Shown: one piece after another, positions 46,675-56,144 of the stretch
Layout of the letters: every line of letters begins with the position of its first letter
Position numbering within the stretch: the first letter of the stretch is position 1
Assembly: GCA_025506515.1 (NCBI GenBank)
Contig: CM046457.1
Coordinates: forward strand, 43,925,288-43,989,287
From: Flaveria trinervia
Lineage: Eukaryota > Streptophyta > Magnoliopsida > Asterales > Asteraceae
Reading direction: 5' to 3'
DNA length: 64,000 bases
The notes under the pieces: generated by a model
Told to the model about the DNA's origin: nothing
Databases searched by the model: none
Seen by the model: the letters and a program-made list of their open reading frames with translations, nothing else
Program-made: the position numbers and the translations under genes

Positions 46675-47480
46675 TATTGTTCCTCATGATAAACATAAAC
46701 TAAGTCTGTGAAGTCTAAGAAGAGGAGGAATGGTGGGTCACAGGAACTCATCAAAAACAAGCTCTAGAGTGTGAGTGTCAAATGAAGAAAGCTCGAGCTT
46801 CAAATTAGACATGCTTGTTATGATGGTTCAGCATGTTGGGGAGAGTTAACCAACTTGAAGCCCATGTGATCAAACCACTGGAGAGGAATTCCAGGTCCAA
46901 ATCCATTTCAGCACCATCTCCATCTTCATCAGTTGTTAATCATGAGAAACAGCTATGGTTAAATCCGTTGATAAAGTCAGTCCCAAAACCAAAAAGGTTT
47001 GGGTCTCCAAAGCTAACTAGTTTATTATGATTGTGCAGGGTTCTTCAGCATGCCAAAGAAGCATCTGGTATGTGGACAGTGGAGGATCCATGCACATGAC
47101 TGGGAGCAGCTCTCTTCTTCATGATTACTCTCAGGAAAGAAGGGATTTGTCTCATTTGGAAATGATGCTAAAGGTTACATCATTGGAAAGGGATTTGTGT
47201 CTAATGGAGATATTAGATTTGATGATGTCAACCATGTGGAGAATCTCAAATACAATCTGTTGAGTGTCAGTCAGATGTGTGACAACGGACATGTTGCTTT
47301 TTTCACAAGCAGAACTGTAGGATTCTGTCTTCCAAGGTTCTGAGCCTGATTGACAAAGTACGGATGATAATACTCTCTGAAGGCTAACAGGATAGAAAGA
47401 GTATATGCCTTGGATCTGTCAAAGAAAATTGAGTTGAGAGGCCATTCATGCTTGTTCCCAAGGCCTCTCTCCAAGAATCT
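46675..47480 (+). pseudogene. Copia C gag-pol linker and protease
   Basis: 46833-47030 is the Ser/Lys-rich linker (PKPKRFGSPKLTSL). Protease follows with WYVDSGGSMHMTG at about 47067-47105, then frameshifted pre-integrase sequence (DDVNHVENLKYN, LSVSQMCD) to about 47300. Confidence 0.85.
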
Positions 47481-48290
47481 AAACTGTGGCATAGAAGGCT
47501 GGGTCATGTTAATCTCAAAAACATGAATCAGCTGATCCACAGAGTTTAGTGAGAGTTCTTCCAATAAAGGAGTTCAATTGTGATGAAATCTGCACTGCAT
47601 GCTTAAAGGAAAACAAAATAAAGTTTCATTCCCAACCATAGAAGAGTCCAAGTCTAATGCCTGCTTACAACTACTGCACATGGATCTTTTGGTCCTGTGA
47701 AGGTAATGAGTATGGCAAAGAAGAAATAATGTCTGGTAATTGTGGATGATTACTCTAGATATGTATGGACCTTCTTCTTGCATTCAAAGGATGAGGCTGC
47801 TCAGTCCATTATGAACTTTGTGTTACACGTTGAGAAGCAGTATTCCCTACCAGTTAAGTGTGTGAGGAGTGACAATGGTACTGAATTCAGAAACCACGCT
47901 CTTGATGAGTTTTACTTGTCAAAGGAATCAAGAGGCAGTAGCATCCCAAGGACTCCAGAGCAAAATGGAGTAGTGGAGAGAAAGAACAGGACCTCATGAA
48001 GCTGCAAGGTCCATGTTGGCTGATTCTGGTCTGCCACTGACCTTTTGGGCTGAAGCTGTCAATACAGCTTGCTATGTACAGAATAGAGCCTTAGTAAATC
48101 AGAGGTTGATGAAAACTCCGTATGAAGTTTTACATCATTTAGCCCCTTTGATTTCATCTTTAGAGCATTTGGGTGTCCTGTTACATTCTCAACACAAAGG
48201 ATCAACTCCAAAAGTTTGATTCTAAGGTGGATGCAGGGTATTTTGTTGGGTATTCATCCACTTGCAAGGCTTATAGAGTATTCAACTGTC
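47481..48290 (+). pseudogene. Copia C integrase, broken
   Basis: An HHCC start (WHRRLGHVNLKNMNQL) lies near 47490. The core is in 47742-47999: DDYSRYVWTFFLHSKDE, RSDNGTEFRN, EQNGVVERKN. The next piece, 48013-48219, is LADSGLPLTFWAEAVNTACY; DAGYFVGYSSTCKAY follows at 48173-48433. Stops and one-base indels separate the pieces. Confidence 0.88.
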
Positions 48291-49640
48291 GGACAAAGAT
48301 AGTTGAAGAAACCTTGCATGTGAAGTTCAATGAATCCCCTAAGGATACAATTCCACAAAACCCTGTGGAGTTGTTTGATCTGGACATTCTGCAATATGTT
48401 ATTATCAACCACCTGCTGTTGCAGATCATATGAATCCATCATCTTCTGTAGTAGTCATCCATCTTGGTGTTACTGATGATGATTATGACATCAGTAATCA
48501 CCTTTTCAAGTTTAGTGATCAACTGCCTGATTCAGCTAGACCTGATGTTCCTGTAGCTTCAGTAGCACAATCCACAACAAATGCTGATGAGATTTCTACA
48601 ACTTCAACTTCCTTTGAATTACCATATACTGATTGGTTTCAAGGAAATGCTTCACCATCACCATCTGTTGCTGCTGAGCCTGCTACAAACACTTGCACAG
48701 ATCTTATTGTGTACCAAGATCTGAAGAATCACCCATGTCTTAAATCATTGGTGATATCAATGCTGGCGTTTCAACAAGAGTCAATTGTCTAATTTCTGCT
48801 TCTATGCTCTCTTCATTAGTCAGCAAGAGCCAAAGAACTATCACATTGCTTTAAGGGACAATGGATGGGTTAAAGCCATGCAGCTTGAGCTTCTTCAGTT
48901 CAAGAAACAGCAAGTGTGGGAACTGGTTCCTCTACCTCCAGGTAAGTGTGCAATAGGCACTAAATGGGTGTTTAGGAACAAAACTGATGAAAATGGGCTT
49001 ATTGTTAAGAACAAGGCAGACTGGTTGTACGGGGGTTTTCACAAGAGGAAGGTATTGATTATATGAAACCTTGCCCCTGTAGCCAGACTGGAAGCAATTC
49101 GATTGTTTTTAGCTTATGATGCTTATCACAACCTTAAAGTTTTTCAAATGGATGTCAAAAGTGCATTTTTGTATGGGAAAATTAAAGAAGAGGTTTATGT
49201 ATGTCAACCACCAGGTTTTGAGGACAATAAACATCCTAATTGGGTGTATAAGCTTGATAAAGCTCTCTATGGGTTGAAACAAGCTCCTAGAGCCTGGTAT
49301 GAGACATTTAAAACTTTCTTCTGGAAAATAATTTCACTAGAGGCTCCATAGATAAGACTTTATTCATTAAGAAAGCTGGCAGCATAATCTACTTGTTCAA
49401 ATTTATGTAGATGATATATTTTTGCATCCTCTGATCCACAGTTGTGTGATGCCTTTACAAAGTTGATGAAACAGAAGTTTGAAATGAGTGCCATGGAGAA
49501 TTATAGTTCTTTCTGGGTTGCAAATCAAACAAAAGGCTGATGGAATTTTCATTCATCAGTCCAAATACACAAAAGATCTTTTGGAAAAGTTCGATTTACA
49601 AAAGTGTAAGCCCTGTTCTACTCCCTGTGCAACACCACAC
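48291..49640 (+). pseudogene. Copia C reverse transcriptase, broken
   Basis: The linker 48430-48792 is followed by 48785-49066 (EPKNYHIALRD, IGTKWVFRNK) and 49103-49351 (FQMDVKSAFLYG, LYGLKQAPRAWYE). The active site near 49404 is degraded: YVDDI is followed by a lost base. The RT end (LGLQIKQKADGIFIHQS) is at 49488-49560. Confidence 0.88.
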
Positions 49641-50337
49641 AAACTGGATACAGATCAGAAAGGTAAAGTGGTTGATGAAACACTTACAGGTGTATGATTG
49701 GGTCTTGATGTACTTAACAGCTTCTAGACCAGATATTATTTGCTACATGTGTTTGTGCTAGATTCAGGCTGCACCTAAGGAGTCTCATTGATTGCAATCA
49801 AGAGGATCTTTAGATATTTGCAAGGCACTCCATCTCTAGGTTTATGGTATTCTACTAGACATTCTGGTAAATTAGTTGCTTTTTCTGACAGTGACTATGC
49901 AGGGTTTAAGTTGACAAGAAAGTCCATTTCTGGAGGATGCCAATTCTTAGGCAACTGCTTGATTTCTGGCAGAGTAAGAAGCAGACCTCAGTTGCTACAT
50001 CAACTGCTGAAGCAGAGTACATTGCTGCTGCAAGCTGTACATCTCAAGTACTCTGGCTTCAAAACCAATTATTGGATTATGGCATAACAGAGACTAAGAC
50101 CCCATTGTTAATGGACAGCTCTTCAGCTCTTTGTATTGTCAAGAATCCTGTCCAGCACTCTAGGACTAAACATATTGAAATCAGACACCATTTTATTAGA
50201 GATTGTTTGAAAAAGGTCTGATTGATCCAAAATTTGTTCCTAGTGCTAATGAGCTTGCAAACATTTTCACTAAGCCCTGGATAGCACAACTTTCCAAAAC
50301 CTAGTGTTAAGGCTTGGTATGCTGCAGCTAGAATAAG
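49641..50337 (+). pseudogene. Copia C RNase H, broken
   Basis: SDSDYAG occurs in 49788-50087, STAEAEYIAAASC and MDSSSALCIVKNP in 49937-50221; the C-terminal FTKP and GMLQLE are near 50265-50335. Two frameshifts and one deletion make it inactive. It corresponds to 5400-6119 of A. Confidence 0.88.
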
Positions 50338-51206
50338 TGACAACTACTGATGATCTAAGCTCACAAGTACTGATGATCATTAGTTTATTATTGTCCTAAT
50401 ATAAGTACTGGACGTTATTTTTTCTCCGGAAGTTTTCTTTAAACTACTAGAGCTTAACTTCTCAGTACTCAAGTACTTTATTTGTTAAAACAATTGATGT
50501 AGTACAACAACTGATGTAGCTACAACTACGGTTCTCAGAAATACAATACGTACGGATGTCCTATGAAACATCTGAAAACAGATGAAAACGTCTGATGAGT
50601 ACATGTTGAGGACGGTATGAAACAGCTGAAAAGCGATGAATTGACGACAACTACTTATGAGCCTTTTGTCTTCAGTAGTTTCCCAACTGCTGTTTCTTTC
50701 TAAACAACTGAAGCAAAACCATGTCTTCAGTAGTTTCACAACTACTGATGACTAACACCAAGTCTTCAGTTGTTTACAACAACTGATGGTAAAACCAAGT
50801 CTTCAGTAGTTTCCAACTACTGCTGACTAATACCAAGTCCTCAGTTGTTTCATCACCTGAAGTCAAAACTGTCTTCAGTAGTTTTATAACTACTGATGAC
50901 TAAATCTTCAGTAGTTTTATAACTACTGATGACTAATCAGAGACTTCAGCTGTTTCAACGTCTGACGGTTAAAACCAAGTCTTCAGTTGTTTATAAACAA
51001 CTGCTGATCACACCAATACGGTCAGTCATTCCAAACCTCTGAAAGTAATACCACGTCATCAGTAGTTTCAACAACTGATGACTAACACCAAAACCTTCAA
51101 TCGATTTCTAACCCTACCCTTTAATTACCTTATCCCACCTTCAGAGTTTTTACTTTCTTCTCTTCTCAAACCTAACGTTCAAAAACTCTGTAAACCTCTC
51201 TCATCA
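50338..51206. repeat. Hairpin-rich spacer of copia C
   Basis: Non-coding spacer with repeated hairpins: CAGTAGTTTCACAACTACTG (50728-50747), CAGTTGTTTACAACAACTG (50767-50785), CAGTAGTTTCCAACTACTG (50804-50822), and CAGTAGTTTTATAACTACTG twice (50876-50895, 50909-50928). They often alternate with the phrase TGATGACTAA and AAGTCTT. It is the counterpart of 4440-5399 in A. Confidence 0.85.
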
Positions 51207-54200
51207 ATGGCGACCATGCAACTCAAACCTCGACACAACTGTGTCGCAATCTCACAAAATCGCCATACTGGACCAAGTTTCACTACGCCATTGATTTATG
51301 GTTCAGTCACCTTACAAAACGGCTTTTCTGTTAAATCCCACCATATATGCCGAATCTCTTAACCAATTCTGGACAAACGTCACTCTTGTCTCTGAGGAGA
51401 ATGACACAGAGTCTTCAATCGTTTGTCCATCGTCAAAAAGTGGTCATTACTCCAGACATTCTTCGCCAAACCCTCAATCTGGATGATGCCACTTTCCCAA
51501 CTGGTTATCCAAAGGGCACAATCGATCAATCATTTGCCCAGCATGGATACCAGGGTAACCTGAGTGCATTACCATATTGAAGAAACATTTCCAAGATGCC
51601 GAACGTCTCATCTTTCACCAGGTAAATGTCTGCCTTGCCCCCAAGACTTCATCATGGGATCAAATGTCCACAAGGTGGCAACAGGTAATGTACTCCATCC
51701 TTGAGCAACAACCTTTAAATTTTTCTGAAATACTATTTTTAGAGCTCAAGGATATGGCCCAAAAACAATTTGCTAACCGTTTGATATTTATATCCTCGGT
51801 TCATAATGGCCATAATTGAAAACCAGCTTCAAGCTGAGGGACTTGTTGGCCTGGGAGTCCCTGCTACGGCTGTATTGCCTGAAGTATACTCCCGGCACAA
51901 CTCTGACCAATCACTAAAAATGGCTGCCAAGCTGCGCAAACCCACGCAGCTGGAACCCACAGCCACCACCTCAAAATCCAAAGTCCCCACCAAAACCACT
52001 AAAAGAAGACAAAAAAGGCTACTCAGGGAAATGAGTCCCCTGAGGATGCCCCTGCAACACAAAGCAGGCTATCCACTGGTTATAACCCCCTAGTGGATAC
52101 AAGGACTTCACCAGCCACAGCCTCTCAGGATTCCTCTCAAAAGGAGCTACAAGCAACCAAAGAAGGGGTACCCACTAATCTGGATCTTCCTCATTTGAGG
52201 AGATTGCCATTGAAGAGCACCATTCTCCCCAGGTGCATACTGCTTTTACCCCATCTCCCACTGCAACCGCCCCACAAAGTCCTACTCTCATTATTGCAAA
52301 CGTGCTGACTCAGCTGCATGCCTCTCCTCCTCCCCCAAACAAACAGACAAAGGGGAAAACACACACATTGAGGAAGAGGATCAACATGCTTCTGACTGCC
52401 CACAGCACAAGGTTAACTGTTCTATCTCCTGGTGTGGATATGGAGACCAGAACATCTGGTGAGGCTGCCACCTCTTCTGAATCAGCACATGATCAGCCTA
52501 AGGCTGGTAACATGCTAAGACCTCACCAGAGGCAACATCTGATGAAGGACATCGTCTGAGGCTGGAAGTCCCCAGTTCCAAGAAAAAGGGGCACATGCTA
52601 AAACTGGTCTACACCCAGTGCATGTACATCCTGCTACAAGCAGGAGGTCAGGTGATTCAGCATTTGCTGATGATGACCTGGGCTTCTTTTGATGTTCTGG
52701 CCCAGAACACAATTCTTGAGGAAGAAGTCAGTAGACTACAAAGACTACTTGACCAATTATCAAACAGCAAGTCCATCTGCCACCAACATAAACCACCGAT
52801 GGCACCTTCACCTGAAGGTCTCCCACACACTCAGCTACTCAAAACTTCCGAGCCACCAGCTTCTATTTTTGGCACTGCTTCTCAGGGACAGAACCCCTCT
52901 GAGCAAACAGCTGCTATCTTTCAGCAATCCCTACCTCTCATCACCCCAATGATCACAGACATTGTGATCAAAACCATGGATGAGAGGCTCCCTCAATCAT
53001 ACAACCTGGTGGAGGAGATTGTGAGCACAAGGCTTTCTGCTACTCAAACCCTTGCAACCAATGCAATCAAAAAGGGGGAGAGTCAGTCAGTGAAAGCAAA
53101 GAGGAAGAGCATAGAGGGAAAGAAAGAAAAGGAGACTGAGAAGGAAGAGGAGTTTGTGAAGGGAGCTGACATTGATCAAGTGGGTGAAAGTCACAAAGAC
53201 TTCCATGTCACATATAAGAAGAGGAAGGTTGAAGGAAAAGAAAAAGAACTCGAACTCGATGAGATGATCAAAATGGCGGATGCTACACACAGTAAATCAT
53301 GGACTCCATTATTGATCAACTGTATAGACAGGGGTTCGATACTGCATAGCTTGACTCAGAGATTAGGAGACTGAAGTTGAAGAAATTAACTCAAGATGGC
53401 AAGTTATGATGCATTAGAAAGAGAAGACTAGAGATCATGATCAGATTCATTGCAAAGTACCTGGGAGATCATTGATCGAGATTAAGTCATGGACCAGGGA
53501 CAGTATCTTGGCAATAACCACCAAGATCTATTCGTCTGAAGCATACACTAAGGGATTGGTGATTGAAGCACTAAATGAGGCAGGTGCTAGGAACAGAAAG
53601 GAACTAGCAAAACACTCAAAAGCCTCACTCACTACAAGAATGCTAGAACAACCTGCAAAACCTCCCACTTCAAAATCACCACTACCACAACCCATTAAAC
53701 CAACTCCTTTACCCTCAAAACCAACAGCCGATGATGCACCCAAGAAGAAGAAGAGAAGGGTGTTGAGGCTAGAAGAAGAAGAAGAAGAGGATGATGAGGA
53801 AGAAGAAAGCTGCCTCTTTCCGCAGTCCTAACTTTGCCTAAAGCCAAACCTATGCCCATCACTCCCACCTCACAGATGGAAGCTATGAGAGTAAAGATAG
53901 AAGAAGAACAGCAGCAAAAGCTTCATGATGATGAGATGCTGAAAAGCATAGACAAAACTGATGCTGCTTCTTCATCAATAATCAGTATGAAGAAAGAAGC
54001 TCTGAGATTGTACACCCTTGCTAACACATTTCAATATCAAAAGGAAAAGGTGAGAATATGGCCTGATCCTAGGGTGGCTCACAGAATTGTGAAGAAAGAC
54101 ATTCCTTCGAGATATAAGGGCCAAGTAAAAAGGATCGTAGATGAAGAGATCACAGTGGTCCTTGTAGTATCACCCTGGGAAATTGTAGAAGATTTCAAGA

Positions 54201-54720
54201 AGGCCTATGAAACTAAACAGCCACCCCAAAAGATGTTAGAGAACAGAGTAATTAAAAAGGGGTTAGTCTACAAGAGGCTTGAGAACTTCAAACAAAATGA
54301 GCTCAGTCTGTTACTTAAAGGGACTCACCCAGATGAGTTTGCATACAGACAGCACAACAGTTAAGCTCAAAAATGGCAAACAGGCTAAGTACATTTCAGA
54401 GCTGCATGGGCGTGAAGGATTGTTGATGGTGGAGCTGAAAATCTTACCATGGAAGAACAAATTATGTTCTCAGAGCATACACCAGAGAATCCTACAGGCT
54501 TATACATGGGAAGTAGATTTCATGGATAGGACCACAGCCCTGTGTCCAGTTCCCCAAAGTCAGGGCTCCTATCCATACTATGCCAACAAATTTCAGAAAT
54601 CTATTCCCAGGCCAGTGCTTAATTGGGTCATCTTCTTAGCTGATCAAGAAGGAAAAAGACTAATCTTATTGCCAATAATAAGTGGGACCTCAATAAAGTT
54701 AAGGTTTTGGCTGCATTGGT
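51207..54720 (+). pseudogene. Third ORF (aORF) of copia C, about 1170 codons
   Basis: The ATG at 51207 begins MATMQLKPRHNCVA. The N-terminal domain is spread over frames: ITPDILRQTLNLDD, FAQHGYQGNL and LEQQPLNFSEILFLELKDMA (51347-51819). A Pro/Thr-rich middle follows. Then 52595-53374 has a possible coiled coil and a Lys/Glu-rich basic stretch, 53472-53831 ends in an acidic Glu/Asp run, and 53834-54364 has QYQKEKVRIWPDPRV. The end (54364-54720) is frameshifted. Function is unknown. The order of a folded N-terminal domain followed by charged low-complexity sequence is shared with B and E. Confidence 0.8.
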
Positions 54721-54722
54721 TC

Positions 54723-54732
54723 AGGGGGAGTT
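54723..54732 (+). other. Polypurine tract of copia C
   Basis: AGGGGGAGTT directly before the 3' LTR at 54733. Confidence 0.85.
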
Positions 54733-55470
54733 TGTTGGACCAAAAGAACCAATGAGCCGGATCAGAAAAACCTTAAGTCCCACAGACGTCATAACAACTG
54801 TTGAAGTCCACAACAGAAGACAAGTGCTGAAGACAAAGTCTGAACACAAGTGCTGAAGACAAAGTCTGAAGACCAGTGCTGAAGACAAAGTCTGAAGACA
54901 CAAGTGCTGAAGACAAAGTCTGAAGACAAGTGCTGAAGACAAAGTCTGAAGACAAGTGCTGAAGACCAAGTATCAGTCGTTGTCACAACAGCTGAAGAGG
55001 TCTTCTTCAGTAGTTGTGACGGTTTTCTTTCAGTAGTTTTATGTTTTTCCTTTCAGTAGTTTTGTAAAACGACTAAAGAGCTTGTTCTTCGGCGTTGTAG
55101 TTTCAGTAGTTTTATCAGTAGTTTTATGTTTTATACTTAGCACTCTGATATGTTCTCAGTAGTTGTGAACATTTCAGTAGTTGTTAAGTTTTAGTTATTT
55201 TGTAACAAATCTGCCAGATGTCACTATCCCGTGATATCAGCAGTGATTGCACTCTATATAAGAGTGTCAACCTTATGTAATGGTGAATGATTGAGCAGAA
55301 CATTTGATATTATTGAAACATTCCTTTTCACAGAAATACATTCTCTCTTTACAACCGTATTTGTTCTTAATGCATACGAATATCAAATTCTTGCTATAAT
55401 TTGTCTAATTCTTGTTCTTATTCCGCTGCGTTACACTCTAATCCATCAAACTTGAGATCACTGACTGTCA
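54733..55470 (+). repeat. 3' LTR of copia C
   Basis: 738 bp, TGTTGGACC to CTGTCA. One tandem unit fewer than the 5' LTR, plus scattered mostly transition differences. TATATAAG is at 55255-55262. It is followed by the TCATG TSD. Confidence 0.93.
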
Positions 55471-56126
55471 TCATGCAGCATTGGTATGCCCATTATGAGA
55501 TGATATGCGGTAGGAGATGTAGAACACTCGTTTGTTAGGGTGATATTGGTCAGATAGAGTTAGGGAACATCAAGGTGATCGAGGCTATAACTTATAAGCT
55601 AGAGAAGATCAAGGCTATTATGAAGGCAGCCAAAGATAGGCAAAAGTTGTACACTGACAAGAGACGTAGGTCGATTGAGTTCAAGGTGGGTGATAGAGTT
55701 AGCTGAAAGTCTCACCTGGAAGGGTATGATTCGGTTTAGGTAGCGGGGTAAGTTGAGCCCGAGGTACATAGGGCCTTTCCAAATCATTGCTCGTATAGGA
55801 GAGGTGGCCTATAGGTTGGAACTACCCGATGAGTTAATTGGAATTCATCTGAAGTTCCATGTATCTCATTTGAGAAAGTGCTTAGCGGATGAAGATATGG
55901 TTGTATCACTAGAGGACATTGAAATAGATAAACTGCTCAATTATGTGGAGCAACTGGTGGCGATCATTGATCAAAAGGAAAAGAGATTAGAAATAAAGTG
56001 GTTCCCTTGGTGCGAGTTTAGTGGAACCATAGAAAGTGATCTAAGTCTACATGGAAGACTGAAAAGGAGATGAGAAAGTGTTACCCACATCTGTTCGAGG
56101 AGTATTACGTTTTGGGGATGAAACCA
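55471..56126 (+). pseudogene. Gypsy G integrase C-terminus and chromodomain-like end
   Basis: Continues integrase after C: YGRRCRT-like start, then LEKIKAIMKAAKDRQKLYTDK and VGDRV. The open piece 55753-56073 follows: MSPRYIGPFQIIARIGEVAYRLELP, LKFHVSHLRKCL, then NYVEQLVAIIDQKEKRL and an acidic/aromatic stretch typical of the chromodomain tail in Del/Tekay chromoviruses. A frameshift moves the last residues (RKCYPHLFEEYY) to another frame. The chromodomain helps target integration to heterochromatin. Confidence 0.87.
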
Positions 56127-56130
56127 ATAT

Positions 56131-56142
56131 AAGGGGGGTGGA
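56131..56142 (+). other. Polypurine tract of gypsy G
   Basis: AAGGGGGGTGGA two bases before the LTR start at 56145. Confidence 0.75.
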
Positions 56143-56144
56143 CT

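Larger units (their letters stand above)
43213..55470 (+). mobile_element. Copia element C (SIRE-like) inside G integrase
   Basis: Complete but defective plus-strand element: LTR 43213-43992, PBS, gag, pol, spacer, third ORF, PPT, LTR 54733-55470. The TSD is a perfect TCATG (43208-43212 and 55471-55475), and removing C restores the gypsy NNSYH integrase reading. At 12.3 kb it has the size of SIRE/Maximus-type elements. The first base pair of the left LTR reads TT instead of TG, one substitution. Same family as D and A. Confidence 0.94.

Noticed and set aside
51207..54720. Retroviral-type envelope protein
   Set aside because: Position suits an env-like ORF, but I see no signal peptide, cleavage site or convincing membrane span, so I keep it as function unknown.
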